Source of the DNA: Rahnella sp. AA
GTDB lineage: Bacteria > Pseudomonadota > Gammaproteobacteria > Enterobacterales > Enterobacteriaceae
DNA: 64,000 bases
Direction: 5' to 3'
Assembly (NCBI RefSeq): GCF_002834385.1
Contig: NZ_PITQ01000016.1
Span: 58,751-122,750, forward strand
Shown here one piece after another: positions 51,080-61,186 of the stretch (position 1 is the first letter of the stretch; every line of letters starts with the position of its first letter). Made by a program: the position numbers and the translations under genes. The notes under the pieces are model-generated. The model made no database searches and was not told the DNA's origin. It worked only from the letters and a program-made list of their open reading frames with translations.

Positions 51080-52129
51080 ATGGCAACTGGCAAGCTGCCC
51101 GATGCTGGGCAGATCCTGAATTCCTTAATCAACAGCGTTCTGTTGTTGGACGACGATTTGGCGGTGCATTACGCCAACCCGGCCGCTCAGCAGTTACTGG
51201 CGCAAAGTTCCCGCAAACTTTTTGGCACCCCTTTGCCAGAACTGGTGGGATATTTTTCGCTCAACATAGAGTTAATGCGTGAAAGTCTGACTGCCGGACA
51301 GGGCTTTACAGACAGCGAAGTCACCTTAGTGGTTGATGGCCGCGCGCATGTGCTGTCACTGACCGCGCAGATGCTGCCCGAAGGCTTCATTCTGGTCGAA
51401 CTGGCGCCGATGGATAACCAGCGACGTCTGAGTCAGGAACAATTGCAGCATGCTCAACAGGTTGCCGCGCGTGATTTGATCCGCGGCCTGGCCCATGAAA
51501 TCAAGAACCCGCTTGGCGGGCTGCGTGGTGCCGCCCAGTTATTATCCAGAGCACTGCCCGATCCGGCTCTGCTGGAATACACCAAAGTCATTATCGAGCA
51601 GGCCGACCGTCTGCGTAATCTGGTTGATCGCCTGCTGGGGCCACAACGCCCGAGTCAGCACGTAACACAAAGCATTCACCAGGTTGCCGAGCGTGTGTGT
51701 CAGCTGGTGTCGATGGAAAAACCGGATAACGTTCAGTTGGTCAGAGACTATGACCCGAGCCTGCCGGAACTGGCGCACGATCCGGATCAGATAGAACAAA
51801 TTTTGTTAAACATCACCCGAAACGCATTACAAGCGCTCGGGGAGGAAGGCGGCACAATTACTTTGCGCACGCGCACCGCTTTCCAGATTACGTTACACGG
51901 CGTGCGTTATCGACTGGTAGCCCGTATTGATATTGAAGATGACGGCCCCGGCGTACCGGCGCATTTGCAGGACACCCTTTTTTACCCCATGGTCAGTGGC
52001 CGCGAAGGGGGCACAGGTTTGGGCCTGTCCATCGCGCGTAGTTTGATTGATCAGCATTCGGGTAAAGTTGAATTTAACAGTTGGCCAGGACATACCGAAT
52101 TCTCGGTTTACCTGCCTATTCGCCAGTGA
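51080..52129 (+). CDS. glnL: nitrogen regulation sensor histidine kinase NtrB
   Basis: A cytosolic 349-residue bifunctional kinase/phosphatase of NtrC, controlled by PII. An N-terminal PAS domain ([28 protein letters not shown]) is followed by the phospho-His in [20 protein letters not shown] and the ATPase NALQALG, DDGPGVP and [12 protein letters not shown] boxes. ATG 51080 gives the E. coli length exactly; the ORF extending to 51050 has no support. glnG starts seven bases after it. Confidence 0.98.
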   Translation: MATGKLPDAGQILNSLINSVLLLDDDLAVHYANPAAQQLLAQSSRKLFGTPLPELVGYFSLNIELMRESLTAGQGFTDSEVTLVVDGRAHVLSLTAQMLPEGFILVELAPMDNQRRLSQEQLQHAQQVAARDLIRGLAHEIKNPLGGLRGAAQLLSRALPDPALLEYTKVIIEQADRLRNLVDRLLGPQRPSQHVTQSIHQVAERVCQLVSMEKPDNVQLVRDYDPSLPELAHDPDQIEQILLNITRNALQALGEEGGTITLRTRTAFQITLHGVRYRLVARIDIEDDGPGVPAHLQDTLFYPMVSGREGGTGLGLSIARSLIDQHSGKVEFNSWPGHTEFSVYLPIRQ

Positions 52130-52136
52130 GGTTCTT

Positions 52137-53549
52137 ATGCAACGAGGGATAGTCTGGATCGTCGATGACGATAGCTCCATCCGCTGGGTACTTGAACGCG
52201 CGCTCACTGGAGCCGGTTTGACCTGCACCACGTTTGACAGCGGCAATGAGGTGCTTGATGCCATTGCGACTCAAACCCCTGACGTTTTGTTATCAGATAT
52301 CCGTATGCCCGGCATGGACGGTTTAGCGCTGTTAAAACAGATTAAACAACGCCATCCGATGCTTCCGGTCATCATAATGACAGCACATTCCGATCTGGAT
52401 GCCGCGGTCAGCGCCTATCAGCAGGGCGCATTTGATTATCTGCCAAAACCGTTCGACATTGACGAAGCCGTGGCGCTGGTCGAGCGCGCCATCAGTCATT
52501 ATCAGGAACAACAGCAACCGGCGCGAAGCCAGCCGGCCAGCGGCCCGACGGCTGATATTATTGGTGAAGCGCCAGCCATGCAGGATGTATTCCGCATTAT
52601 TGGCCGGTTATCACGCTCTTCAATCAGCGTGCTGATTAACGGGGAATCCGGGACCGGTAAAGAGCTGGTTGCCCATGCTTTGCACCGCCACAGCCCGCGA
52701 GCCAAGGCGCCGTTTATCGCGCTGAATATGGCGGCGATCCCGAAAGACCTGATTGAGTCTGAATTATTCGGCCACGAGAAAGGCGCATTTACCGGGGCGA
52801 ATACCATCCGCCAGGGCCGTTTTGAGCAGGCCGATAACGGCACGCTGTTCCTCGATGAAATCGGTGATATGCCGCTTGATGTGCAAACCCGCCTGCTGCG
52901 CGTGCTGGCTGACGGACAATTCTATCGGGTTGGCGGCTACGCACCGGTAAAAGTGGATGTCCGGATCATTGCGGCCACCCACCAGAATCTGGAGCTGCGG
53001 GTTCAGGAAGGCAAATTCCGTGAGGACTTATTCCACCGTCTGAACGTGATCCGCGTCCATCTGCCTCCGCTGCGTGAACGTCGTGAAGATATTCCGCGCC
53101 TGGCACGTTATTTCCTGCAAGTTGCGGCAAAAGAGCTGGGTGTGGAAGCCAAAAATCTTCATCCCGAAACTGAAACGGCGCTGACGCGTCTGCCGTGGCA
53201 AGGGAACGTGCGCCAGTTGGAAAACACCTGCCGCTGGTTAACCGTCATGGCCGCCGGGCAGGAAGTGCTGATTCAGGATTTACCGAGTGAACTGTTCGAA
53301 ACGACCGCTCCGGAAACGGGCGGCCAGAGCCTGCCGGACAGCTGGGCAACGCTGCTGGCACAATGGGCCGATCGCGCCCTGCGTTCCGGTCATCAAAACC
53401 TGTTGTCAGAAGCACAGCCTGAAATGGAGCGTACGCTGCTGACTACGGCGCTGCGCCATACTCAGGGACACAAACAGGAAGCGGCACGTTTACTGGGCTG
53501 GGGGCGAAATACCCTGACGCGTAAACTGAAAGAACTCGGCATGGAATAA
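52137..53549 (+). CDS. glnG: nitrogen regulation response regulator NtrC
   Basis: 470 residues (E. coli 469). Receiver domain with Asp54 region in LLSDIRMPGMDGLALL and the AHSDLDAAVSAY region. AAA+ sigma-54 activator domain: INGESGTGKELVAHALH (Walker A), ESELFGHEKGAFTGA (GAFTGA), GTLFLDEIGDMP. C-terminal Fis-type HTH: QEAARLLGWGRNTLTRKLKELGM. It activates glnA and other nitrogen genes when phosphorylated by NtrB. Confidence 0.98.
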   Translation: MQRGIVWIVDDDSSIRWVLERALTGAGLTCTTFDSGNEVLDAIATQTPDVLLSDIRMPGMDGLALLKQIKQRHPMLPVIIMTAHSDLDAAVSAYQQGAFDYLPKPFDIDEAVALVERAISHYQEQQQPARSQPASGPTADIIGEAPAMQDVFRIIGRLSRSSISVLINGESGTGKELVAHALHRHSPRAKAPFIALNMAAIPKDLIESELFGHEKGAFTGANTIRQGRFEQADNGTLFLDEIGDMPLDVQTRLLRVLADGQFYRVGGYAPVKVDVRIIAATHQNLELRVQEGKFREDLFHRLNVIRVHLPPLRERREDIPRLARYFLQVAAKELGVEAKNLHPETETALTRLPWQGNVRQLENTCRWLTVMAAGQEVLIQDLPSELFETTAPETGGQSLPDSWATLLAQWADRALRSGHQNLLSEAQPEMERTLLTTALRHTQGHKQEAARLLGWGRNTLTRKLKELGME

Positions 53550-53566
53550 TGTCATTGCCAGAAAGC

Positions 53567-53594
53567 AAAACAGCCGCAGATGCGGCTGTTTTTG
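53567..53594. terminator. bidirectional terminator between glnG and hemN
   Basis: AACAGCCGC, AGAT, GCGGCTGTT (53569-53577, 53582-53590), followed by T-rich sequence; convergent genes. Confidence 0.85.
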
Positions 53595-53609
53595 TTTGTG
53601 TGGGGAACG

Positions 53610-54983
53610 TCAGATAACGCGGGAGAATTGCTGCTGGCGAACCTGACGGCGCAGGTAAATATCAAAACACATGCAGATATTACGGATCAGCAGACGGCCG
53701 CGCGGGGTGACCTGAATGTGATTTTCGCTGACGTCCACCAGACCGTCTTTAACCAGCGGTTCCAGCAACGCCAAATCATCGGCAAAGTAATCCGTAAACT
53801 GAATTCCGTGGCGTTTTTCGATATCGGCAAAATCCAGTTCGAAATGACAGATCAGCGCTTTGATTACGTCGCGACGCAGGCAATCATCATCGGTCATTTC
53901 CAGACCCCGCCACAGCGCATTCCCTTCAGCCTCCACGCGGGCATAGTAGGTTTTCAGGTCTTTTTCATTCTGCGCGTAGGTATCGCCCAGCATGCTGATC
54001 GCCGAAACGCCCATGCCTAACAAATCGCTGTCGCCCTGCGTGGTATAGCCCTGGAAATTGCGATGCAATTTGCCTTCGCGCTGCGCCACGGCCAGTTCGT
54101 CATCCGGGCGGGCAAAGTGATCCATGCCAATAAAGCGGTATCCGGAATCTGTCAGCGAAGCGATGGTTTCCTGCAAGATCTTCAGTTTTTCTTCGGCGCC
54201 GGGTAAATCGGCATCTTTGATTTTGCGCTGAGCGGCGAACAATTTCGGCATATGCGCGTAGTTGAAAACGCTCAGACGATCGGGGCTCAGCTGTGCCACG
54301 CGTTTCAGCGTATACGCAAAACTCTCTGCGGTTTGTTTCGGCAGGCCGTAGATGAGATCGATATTGGTGGAGTTGAAACCCAGCGCACGCGCCCGTTCAA
54401 TCAGCGCAAAAATGAAATCTTCGTCCTGCTCGCGGTTTACCAGGCGTTGCACTTCTTTATTGAAATCCTGAACCCCCATACTCAGGCGATTAAAACCTTC
54501 ACTGCGCAGATGATCGAGAACATCCAGCTCTATTTCACGCGGATCTACTTCCAGCGACATCTCGGCATCAGGCAGGATATCGAAATGTGCCCGCAGAAGG
54601 CTCATCAGGCGGCTTATCTGCGCTGTATTCAGGTAAGTCGGTGTACCACCGCCCCAGTGCAGCTGACTGACCTGACGGCCTTTAAAGAGCGGCGCACGGT
54701 GGCTGATCTCTTTCTCAAGGGCATTAAGGTATTCTTCGGCTTTATGCTGCTGGCGGGTCACCAGTTTATTGCAACCGCAGAAATAGCAGAGCTTATGGCA
54801 GAAAGGAATGTGCACATACAGCGAAAGGGAACGCTCAGGATAACGCACAGCCGCTTTTTTAAAGGCCGCATCATCGTAGCTTTCGCTGAATTCGAGTGCT
54901 GTTGGATAGGATGTGTATCGCGGACCTGAATAGTTGTACTTCTGGATCAGCGCTAAATCCCAGACGGTTGTCTGTTCTGACAT
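53610..54983 (-). CDS. hemN: oxygen-independent coproporphyrinogen III oxidase
   Basis: A 457-residue radical-SAM enzyme making protoporphyrinogen IX without oxygen. The iron-sulfur ligands Cys62, Cys66 and Cys69 lie in FCHKLCYFCGC. HWGGGTPTYL and the C-terminal RLLIRNICMCFD are typical. AAGGAG 11 bases before the start codon belongs to the end of the small ORF upstream. Convergent with glnG. Confidence 0.98.
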   Translation of the reverse strand: MSEQTTVWDLALIQKYNYSGPRYTSYPTALEFSESYDDAAFKKAAVRYPERSLSLYVHIPFCHKLCYFCGCNKLVTRQQHKAEEYLNALEKEISHRAPLFKGRQVSQLHWGGGTPTYLNTAQISRLMSLLRAHFDILPDAEMSLEVDPREIELDVLDHLRSEGFNRLSMGVQDFNKEVQRLVNREQDEDFIFALIERARALGFNSTNIDLIYGLPKQTAESFAYTLKRVAQLSPDRLSVFNYAHMPKLFAAQRKIKDADLPGAEEKLKILQETIASLTDSGYRFIGMDHFARPDDELAVAQREGKLHRNFQGYTTQGDSDLLGMGVSAISMLGDTYAQNEKDLKTYYARVEAEGNALWRGLEMTDDDCLRRDVIKALICHFELDFADIEKRHGIQFTDYFADDLALLEPLVKDGLVDVSENHIQVTPRGRLLIRNICMCFDIYLRRQVRQQQFSRVI

Positions 54984-54991
54984 GGGGTGAC

Positions 54992-55168
54992 TTACTCCTT
55001 CCGGCGTCGGATGCTGCCGGTTCGCCTTACAGGCAGGCTTTGGGCCTGCCGTGCAAAGGTCGCTCTGCGCAAACGTGCTTTGGTTTTCGATAACCGCCGT
55101 AGTTTACCGAATAACCAAAGCAGATAACATGCAAAGAGTAAGGCTATTGCCGGGATGACCCAGCGCAT
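54992..55168 (-). CDS. small arginine-rich membrane protein (58 aa), unknown
   Basis: An open frame between yihI and hemN starting three bases after the yihI stop: MRWVIPAIALLFACYLLWLFG, one membrane helix, then KLRRLSKTKARLRRA and a tail with thirteen Arg. It resembles the N-terminus of a DUF2489-like membrane protein that I recall at this locus in relatives (memory only), here apparently cut short and extended through REP-like hairpins. Its stop lies in the hemN ribosome-binding region. It may be a genuine short protein or a decayed gene remnant. Confidence 0.4.
   Translation of the reverse strand: MRWVIPAIALLFACYLLWLFGKLRRLSKTKARLRRATFARQAQSLPVRRTGSIRRRKE
54994..55050 (-). repeat. REP-like pair of hairpins
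   Basis: CCGGC/GCCGG (55001-55005, 55016-55020) around GTCGGATGCT, and GGCAGGC/GCCTGCC (55032-55038, 55044-55050) with a 5-base loop. The vocabulary (AAGGCG, GCATCCGAC, GCCGG) resembles E. coli REP elements. Only one copy seen in this window. Confidence 0.4.
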
Positions 55169-55171
55169 GGC

Positions 55172-55723
55172 TTAGAAACCGTCTTTTGGGTTTCCGCGCT
55201 TGAGCAACTGCATCATGTCTTCGTTCTTCTCTTCTTCTTCGTCATCTTCGTCGTCGCCGAGTTCAATGCCGAGGATTTCCATCAGAACGTCAATGCGATC
55301 CAGCGTCTGATCGACATAAGCCTGATCTTCTGCGCTCAGTGCTTTGCCGTCATCGATAAGATCCAGCAGTGAATCCAGACGCTCATCATTTTCCAGCAAC
55401 GTCAGTTCTTCTTCCGGCGTCATTTTTGGTTTTGCATCTTGCTTCGGCTGCGCGGCTTTTTTAGCTTTCGCCGCATTGTTTGTCACTGTCTCAACGATTA
55501 ATGGCACCGCTTTTTTGCTGCCGATACGCGGATCAGTTTTCTTAGCGCCAGAGCCGCTTTGGTTCTGAGCCGCCTCCGGATTAGCGCGTGAGCCTGCTTT
55601 ATGGCCACGACGCTTGTTATCACGCTTGCGTTCGCGCGCTTCGATATCAAGCTCTACACGACTTTTCTTCTTCGTTTTAGCTGTCGCGGTATTGGCGCGT
55701 GGTGCTTTCGCTGGCTGTTTCAT
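55172..55723 (-). CDS. yihI: Der GTPase-activating protein YihI
   Basis: 183 residues (E. coli 169), highly charged. The N-terminus is basic ([32 protein letters not shown]), with a [17 protein letters not shown] core, and an acidic C-terminal [11 protein letters not shown] stretch. YihI activates the GTPase Der in 50S ribosome assembly. It is downstream of csrC on the same strand. Confidence 0.93.
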   Translation of the reverse strand: MKQPAKAPRANTATAKTKKKSRVELDIEARERKRDNKRRGHKAGSRANPEAAQNQSGSGAKKTDPRIGSKKAVPLIVETVTNNAAKAKKAAQPKQDAKPKMTPEEELTLLENDERLDSLLDLIDDGKALSAEDQAYVDQTLDRIDVLMEILGIELGDDEDDEEEEKNEDMMQLLKRGNPKDGF

Positions 55724-55790
55724 GGCATCTGCTCTTAGGTGTGTACATTTAGTATAGATTTGCGGCGGAATCTAGCAGAAAGCGAACAAA

Positions 55791-55830
55791 GAAAAAAGGC
55801 AGCAAGGTAACCTTGCTGCCTTTTTCTTTC
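55791..55830 (-). terminator. csrC terminator
   Basis: AAAAAGGCAGCAAGG, TAA, CCTTGCTGCCTTTTT: a 15-bp perfect stem ending in six T on the minus strand. The trailing TTTTTTCTTTG resembles the E. coli csrC end. Confidence 0.9.
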
Positions 55831-56000
55831 CTTCATTAGAAGGATGTTCATCAAACACTTTCCCTGTATAGCGTCAACGTCCCGGTTTTTCCTTTGCCTT
55901 TCAGAGCCTCCGGCCCCGTTCATCCTTAAATCGCAAAGCATTTCCCGTGATCCGTGAATGCAGAATTCGTCCGTGCTTCCCTACTTGCTTTCATCGCGTA
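55791..56000 (-). ncRNA. csrC: regulatory RNA CsrC
   Basis: The yihA-yihI interval holds csrC in E. coli. Here about 210 bases between a promoter (TTGAGC-N16-TAAAGT at 56007-56034) and a strong terminator contain about ten GGA motifs on the minus strand, several in AGGA/GGGA loops as expected for CsrA-binding RNA. CsrC titrates CsrA and is induced through BarA/UvrY. The exact 5' end is estimated from the promoter. Confidence 0.75.
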
Positions 56001-56006
56001 AGAATT

Positions 56007-56034
56007 ACTTTACCCGACTGGCGCAAAGGCTCAA
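56007..56034 (-). promoter_or_regulatory. csrC promoter
   Basis: TTGAGC (56029-56034), 16 bases, TAAAGT (56007-56012) on the minus strand. Only a half-match to the UvrY box (CTTACA at 56158) is seen upstream. Confidence 0.55.
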
Positions 56035-56258
56035 GATACTCATCTGCCGCTGGTGATATTTTAAAAGTACTAATTTTTTATCTTGTTGATAATGATATAA
56101 ATTAAAAATCTCGGCGATAAAACAAGCGAAATAACCCGCATCATGAATAGCAAATGTCTTACATCATGAAGGCAATTTCCCCCGCCTTCATCTCTGTGGT
56201 CCCTTCGCCTCATCATTCGGATTTCAAAAACACGAACACATCTCGGCTCTGTTGCAGT

Positions 56259-56264
56259 TATAAT
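56259..56264 (+). promoter_or_regulatory. -10 hexamer of the yihA promoter
   Basis: TATAAT, 39 bases before the yihA start; the -35 match (AACACA, 18-base spacing) is weak. Confidence 0.45.
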
Positions 56265-56302
56265 CGCCAGCCAGATACTCACGCCTCACGGAGACGCACG
56301 TT

Positions 56303-56947
56303 TTGACCAGCCAAACTTACAACTATCATATGACCCATTTCGTCATGAGCGCCCCGGATATCCGGCACCTGCCAGCTGACGAAGGCATTGAAGTCGCATT
56401 TGCTGGTCGCTCAAACGCCGGCAAATCCAGTGCGCTGAATACGCTGACGCAGCAAAAAAGCCTCGCTCGTACCAGTAAAACGCCGGGACGAACTCAGTTG
56501 ATCAACCTGTTCGAAGTCAAACCGGGCATCCGCCTGGTCGACTTGCCGGGTTATGGTTACGCGGAAGTACCGGAAGAAATGAAGCGCAAATGGCAGCGCG
56601 CGCTAGGCGAATACCTGCAAATGCGTAACTCGCTGAAAGGTCTTGTTGTGCTGATGGATATCCGTCATCCGCTTAAAGATCTCGATCAGCAGATGATTCA
56701 GTGGGCAGTAGATGTTGGTACACCGGTGATGTTGCTACTGACTAAGGCCGACAAACTGGCTTCCGGTGCACGTCAGGCGCAGGTCAAGATGGTCCGTGAA
56801 GCGGTAAAAGAATTCATGGGAGATATTCAGGTTGAAGCGTTCTCTTCACCGAAGAAAATGGGCGTGGATAAACTGAGTGACAAGCTGAACAACTGGTTCA
56901 GTGAGATCCCACCGGAAGTGCTGGAAGAAGAACTGTCCGGCGAATAA
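56303..56947 (+). CDS. yihA: ribosome biogenesis GTP-binding protein YihA/EngB
   Basis: A 214-residue TRAFAC-type GTPase needed for 50S maturation. G1 is [17 protein letters not shown]3 [19 protein letters not shown]4 LTKADKL. It starts with TTG 56303, preceded by GGAGA; the N-terminus ([18 protein letters not shown]) agrees with E. coli (210). A second ATG at 56330 or 56345 would also be possible. It is divergent from csrC/yihI. Confidence 0.95.
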   Translation: MTSQTYNYHMTHFVMSAPDIRHLPADEGIEVAFAGRSNAGKSSALNTLTQQKSLARTSKTPGRTQLINLFEVKPGIRLVDLPGYGYAEVPEEMKRKWQRALGEYLQMRNSLKGLVVLMDIRHPLKDLDQQMIQWAVDVGTPVMLLLTKADKLASGARQAQVKMVREAVKEFMGDIQVEAFSSPKKMGVDKLSDKLNNWFSEIPPEVLEEELSGE

Positions 56948-56993
56948 CGTTACCGGCCATTTTAAATGATATGTGTAAGTAAAGAACATCATC

Positions 56994-57020
56994 AGGGTGG
57001 CCAACAGGTCGCCCTTTTTT
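56994..57020 (+). terminator. terminator of yihA
   Basis: AGGGTGGCC, AACA, GGTCGCCCT with two GU pairs (56994-57002, 57007-57015), then T6. Confidence 0.75.
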
Positions 57021-57067
57021 ATGGCCACCGTTAGAGGGAAAACCTTCGCAGCACCATGAAAAGCACA

Positions 57068-57177
57068 ATAAAAAACGCCCCAGACATAAATGCCTGGGGC
57101 GGCTAAAATATTCAGCCAAATCCGATTACGTGAAGTAAAAGGTCTGAAAGATAGAACATCTTACCTCTGTACCCTAC
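57068..57177 (-). ncRNA. spf: Spot 42 small RNA
   Basis: 110 bases between polA and yihA, transcribed like polA. The 5' sequence GTAGGGTACAGAGGTAAGAT, the single-stranded ACCTTTTACTTCACG target region and the terminal GCCCCAG/CTGGGGC hairpin with T6 match E. coli Spot 42. It represses secondary carbon-use mRNAs (for example galK) with Hfq and is repressed by CRP in E. coli. Confidence 0.96.
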
Positions 57178-57184
57178 GAGAGAA

Positions 57185-57190
57185 ACTTTA
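57185..57190 (-). promoter_or_regulatory. -10 hexamer of the spf promoter
   Basis: TAAAGT on the minus strand, 8-13 bases before the 5' end. A weak CRP-like TGTGT-N6-ACTAC lies about 40-60 bases upstream. Confidence 0.5.
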
Positions 57191-57323
57191 CCCTATTTCC
57201 TGACGGGGAAAAAGAACTTTTTGTAGTTTACTTACACAAAAATCGCGGTTTATGCGATCATCCTCATGGTCTGAGTGCATAATCCTGTAGCTTAATTACA
57301 AAAAAAGCTTAATAACTATTCAC

Positions 57324-60128
57324 TTAGTGAGCCTGATCCCAGTTATCACCAGTGCCAACATCCACTTTCAGCGGAACGGCCAGCGTCATGCTTGCTTCCA
57401 TCAGATTGCGAATTTTCTCACTTGCTGCCGGAACATCATCTTTATGCACCTCGAACACCAGTTCATCGTGTACCTGCATAATAATGCGGGCACGCGGAGC
57501 ATCCGGTTGTTTGAGCCAGTCGGCAACGCTGATCATGGCACGTTTGATAATGTCCGCGGCCGTTCCCTGCATCGGGGCATTGATTGCGGCACGTTCAGCA
57601 CCTTTGCGACGCATCGCATTGCTGGATTTGATATCCGGCAGATACAGACGGCGGCCATCGAGTGTTTCAACGTAACCCTGCTCAGAAGCCTGAGTTCGGG
57701 TACGCTCCATATATTCCAGAACACCCGGATAGCGTTCGAAATACAAATCCATATAACGCTGGGACTCTTTACGCGGGATGTTCAGCTGGCGGGATAAACC
57801 AAACGCACTCATACCGTAAATCAGACCAAAGTTAATCGCCTTAGCGCTGCGACGCTGTTCGCCGGTGACATTCTCCAGCGGCGTACCAAATACTTCAGCA
57901 GCGGTCGCACGGTGAATATCTTTACCCTCAGCAAACGCAGTCAGCAAGCCTTCATCTTTCGATAAATGTGCCATGATACGCAGTTCAATTTGCGAGTAGT
58001 CGGCAGCCAGAATGATGTAATCTTTTGGCGCAATAAAAGCCTGACGAATACGACGTCCTTCATCATTACGCACAGGAATGTTTTGCAGGTTTGGATCGCT
58101 GGATGACAGACGACCGGTAGCAGTTACCGCCTGGTGGTAAGAGGTATGAACCCGGCCAGACTGCGGGTTGATCATCAGAGGCAACTTATCGGTATACGTT
58201 GACTTCAGCTTTGCCAGGCCACGATATTCCAGAATCACTTTTGGCAACGGATAATCCAGAGCCAGCTCAGCCAGAACTTCTTCATTCGTTGATGGAGCAC
58301 CGCCAGGCGTTTTCTTCAGAATCGGCAATTTCTGTTTTTCATACAAAATGGCCTGAAGCTGCTTGGTCGAAGAAAGATTGAAAGGTTCTTCTGCCAGCCC
58401 GTGCGCTTTGTTTTCCAGCTCGTTCAGGCGGATTGCCAGCTCTTTGGAATGAGCGGCCAAAATATTCTGATCAATCAAAACACCGGTACGCTCAATATGA
58501 GACAGAACGGGCACCAGAGGCATTTCAATTTCAGTGAAGACTTTCTTCAGTAATTCGCTTTCCTGAATACGTGGCCAAAGCGCCTGATGCAGTTGCAACG
58601 TGACGTCGGCGTCTTCCGCGGCATACGGTGCAGCCTGTTCCAAAGCGATCTGGTTGAAAGTCAGCTGATTTTTGCCTTTCCCGGCGATTTCTTCGAAACC
58701 TACAGTTTTATGACCGAGGTAGCGATCTGCAAGGCTGTCCATATCATGACGGCCAGATACGCTGTCGAGAACATAGGATTCAAGCATCGTGTCGTAGGCG
58801 ATGCCTTTCATTTCGATGTCATAGCGCAATAAGATGCCGCGATCGAATTTCAGGTTCTGCCCGACTTTCAGCTGCTTTTCATCTTCCAGCAACGGTTTAA
58901 GTTGCTTAAGCACTTCATCGCGATCAAGTTGTACCGGCGCGTCCAGATAATCATGAGCAACGGGCAGATAAGCGGCTTTGCCTGCTTCTGTCGCGAAAGA
59001 CAGACCAATTAGGTTGGCCGTCAGCGTATCCAGACCATCGGTTTCTGTATCGAAAGCGAAAACGTCAGAAGCTTTCAGATAGCCAATCCAGTCATCCAAA
59101 GTGGCCTGATCCAGAATCGTGACATAACCCTCCTGAGAAAGCTGATTACGCTCAGGAGATTCTGCTGAGGCCACTTCGGTTACCTCAGCACTCTTTTTCG
59201 ATGTAGCAGAAACCTTAACAGCCGGTTTCTTACCGCTCAGCCAGGTACCAGCTTCAACATCAGCCAGCCAGCGTTTAAATTCATAACGGCCAAAGAGCTG
59301 ATGAAGCTCATCAGCATCGGGTTCTGAAACGGTCAGTTCTGCACAGGTTAAGTCGAGCTTAACGTCTGTTTTAATCGTCGCCAGCTGATATGACAGATAA
59401 GCGACGTCTTTATTGTCAGCAAGCTTAGCAGCCATGGTTTTCGAACCACGGAAACTTAATGTCGATACTTTATCAAGGTCTGCATATAGAGCATCAAGGC
59501 CGCCAATCCCCTGCAACAGAGCTTGCGCTGTTTTCTCTCCAACGCCCGGCACACCCGGAATGTTATCCGAAGAATCGCCCATCAGAGCCAGGAAATCGAT
59601 AATCAGTTCAGGCGGTACACCATATTTCTCAACGACTTCTTCAGGCCCGAGAATCGCATTATTCATGGTGTTAATCAGCGTCACGCCCGGTGTCACCAGT
59701 TGTGCCATATCTTTATCACCGGTACTGATAAGAACAGCATGACCTGCCTTTTCCGCTTCCAGTGCCAGAGTACCGATCACATCGTCAGCTTCTACGCCGG
59801 AAACCACCAGCAGCGGCAAGCCCATGGCTTTAACCATCTGGTGCAAAGGTTCTATCTGCGAGCGCAGATCATCAGGCATCGGAGGACGATGGGATTTGTA
59901 CTGTTCAAAAAGTTCGTCACGGAAGGTTTTGCCTTTCGCGTCGAAAACCACAGCGACATGGCTTGGTGTGTATTGCAGCAATAAACTGCGCAACATGTTA
60001 AGCACACCGTACATCGCGCCTGTCGGTTCACCCGCAGAGTTCGTCAGCGGCGGGAACGCATGATAAGCGCGATAGAGGTAAGACGAACCGTCCACCAGGA
60101 TTAAGGGGTTTTCTGCTATCTGGGCCAT
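57324..60128 (-). CDS. polA: DNA polymerase I
   Basis: 934 residues (E. coli 928). The 5' nuclease domain (1-320) has [12 protein letters not shown] and [13 protein letters not shown]. The proofreading domain starts near 355 with [11 protein letters not shown]. The polymerase has [16 protein letters not shown] and the O-helix [16 protein letters not shown], plus VHDELVFEV. It replaces Okazaki primers and fills repair gaps. DnaA-box-like sequences lie 115-265 bases upstream; spf lies just downstream. Confidence 0.99.
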   Translation of the reverse strand: MAQIAENPLILVDGSSYLYRAYHAFPPLTNSAGEPTGAMYGVLNMLRSLLLQYTPSHVAVVFDAKGKTFRDELFEQYKSHRPPMPDDLRSQIEPLHQMVKAMGLPLLVVSGVEADDVIGTLALEAEKAGHAVLISTGDKDMAQLVTPGVTLINTMNNAILGPEEVVEKYGVPPELIIDFLALMGDSSDNIPGVPGVGEKTAQALLQGIGGLDALYADLDKVSTLSFRGSKTMAAKLADNKDVAYLSYQLATIKTDVKLDLTCAELTVSEPDADELHQLFGRYEFKRWLADVEAGTWLSGKKPAVKVSATSKKSAEVTEVASAESPERNQLSQEGYVTILDQATLDDWIGYLKASDVFAFDTETDGLDTLTANLIGLSFATEAGKAAYLPVAHDYLDAPVQLDRDEVLKQLKPLLEDEKQLKVGQNLKFDRGILLRYDIEMKGIAYDTMLESYVLDSVSGRHDMDSLADRYLGHKTVGFEEIAGKGKNQLTFNQIALEQAAPYAAEDADVTLQLHQALWPRIQESELLKKVFTEIEMPLVPVLSHIERTGVLIDQNILAAHSKELAIRLNELENKAHGLAEEPFNLSSTKQLQAILYEKQKLPILKKTPGGAPSTNEEVLAELALDYPLPKVILEYRGLAKLKSTYTDKLPLMINPQSGRVHTSYHQAVTATGRLSSSDPNLQNIPVRNDEGRRIRQAFIAPKDYIILAADYSQIELRIMAHLSKDEGLLTAFAEGKDIHRATAAEVFGTPLENVTGEQRRSAKAINFGLIYGMSAFGLSRQLNIPRKESQRYMDLYFERYPGVLEYMERTRTQASEQGYVETLDGRRLYLPDIKSSNAMRRKGAERAAINAPMQGTAADIIKRAMISVADWLKQPDAPRARIIMQVHDELVFEVHKDDVPAASEKIRNLMEASMTLAVPLKVDVGTGDNWDQAH

Positions 60129-60242
60129 AACTCTTCTTTATTCGTGATCAGACATGCTCTAAGGATGCCATAGCCAGCCGGAAAGACGAACCTCGCGAGG
60201 AAAAATCATTGCGAACTTGCGAGGGATCTCGAAGGATCTTCC

Positions 60243-60251
60243 TGTGGATAA
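60243..60251. promoter_or_regulatory. DnaA box upstream of polA
   Basis: TGTGGATAA, i.e. TTATCCACA on the minus strand, an exact high-affinity DnaA box, 115 bases before polA. Confidence 0.6.
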
Positions 60252-60254
60252 GTT

Positions 60255-60263
60255 TGTGAATAG
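60255..60263. promoter_or_regulatory. second DnaA-box-like site upstream of polA
   Basis: TGTGAATAG, i.e. CTATTCACA, one mismatch from TTATNCACA, 3 bases after the first box. Confidence 0.4.
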
Positions 60264-60384
60264 TTTCCAAAGGGGATTATTATCTGAATTGTACCGGAAA
60301 ATATTACAGAATTTTAACTACTGGTTTCATCAGGTTATAGAAATTGGGCGGGGGATTATCGTGTAATAGAAACTTAATAGCTTT

Positions 60385-60393
60385 TGTGGATAG
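60385..60393. promoter_or_regulatory. third DnaA-box-like site in the polA-dsbA gap
   Basis: TGTGGATAG, i.e. CTATCCACA, one mismatch from the perfect box. The 388-base gap between polA and the dsbA end is AT-rich and otherwise shows only the dsbA terminator; E. coli has yihF and yihG in this place. Confidence 0.4.
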
Positions 60394-60478
60394 TTATATT
60401 TATTAAAAATAATCCCCGGCAGAAAACATTTATATTTTCGTCCGTAATCATTTCTGATTTTTAATTTTATGAAAATAC

Positions 60479-60502
60479 AACGCCAGCCCTGGGGCTGGCG
60501 TT
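60479..60502 (-). terminator. terminator of dsbA
   Basis: AACGCCAGCC, CTGG, GGCTGGCGTT (60479-60488, 60493-60502), followed on the minus strand by GTATTTTC, a weak U tract. Confidence 0.7.
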
Positions 60503-60516
60503 GGGATCAAAACGTC

Positions 60517-61140
60517 TTATTTTTTGGTCGATAAGAAGTTAATCACATCAGAATATTGTTTGACGTAACTGTCCATTGAACTGGTATCAAGTCCGTCATT
60601 TTTAACCATATATTTGCCGTTCACAAATACAGAAGGTACGCCTTGCAGACCCAGATCGGCAGCGGCTTTTTCCTGTTGAACAACCAATGATTTCACTACA
60701 AAGCTGTTAAGCGCAGCATCGTAGTCTTCACCTTTCACACCGGCCTGAATAAAGACCTTACGGATATCATCAGCATTCTGAACAGACTGTTGTTTCTGGA
60801 CGGCATCAAACATCAGCGGGCTGACTTTATCCTCAACACCCAGAGCAATAGCAACAGCCCATGCCTGAGTTAATTGTTTACCCAAAGGCCCCAGGAATTC
60901 CACGTGGTATTTGGTATATTTCACATCTTTTGGCAGGTTCTTACGGATGCTGTCTGATACATGCCAGACTTGTTCGAACTGATAGCAGTGCGGGCAATAA
61001 AATGAGAAGAACTCGAGTACCTGTGGTTCATTAGCAACGGTTTTATCTAAAGTAACGTACTGTGCACCATCAGAAAACTGTGCTGCAGATACACTGAAGG
61101 CCATAACCATACCAACCAGTGCCAGGAATATCTTTTTCAT
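60517..61140 (-). CDS. dsbA: thiol:disulfide interchange protein DsbA
   Basis: 207 residues (E. coli 208). A signal peptide ([18 protein letters not shown]) is followed by the thioredoxin-like domain with Cys49-Pro-His-Cys52 in [10 protein letters not shown] and the cis-Pro [11 protein letters not shown]. DsbA oxidises periplasmic cysteine pairs and is reoxidised by DsbB. It is the second gene downstream of srkA on the minus strand. Confidence 0.98.
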   Translation of the reverse strand: MKKIFLALVGMVMAFSVSAAQFSDGAQYVTLDKTVANEPQVLEFFSFYCPHCYQFEQVWHVSDSIRKNLPKDVKYTKYHVEFLGPLGKQLTQAWAVAIALGVEDKVSPLMFDAVQKQQSVQNADDIRKVFIQAGVKGEDYDAALNSFVVKSLVVQQEKAAADLGLQGVPSVFVNGKYMVKNDGLDTSSMDSYVKQYSDVINFLSTKK

Positions 61141-61186
61141 ATAAAGCCTATCTCCATTTAATTAAACTTCGAACATTAATCGTGAC

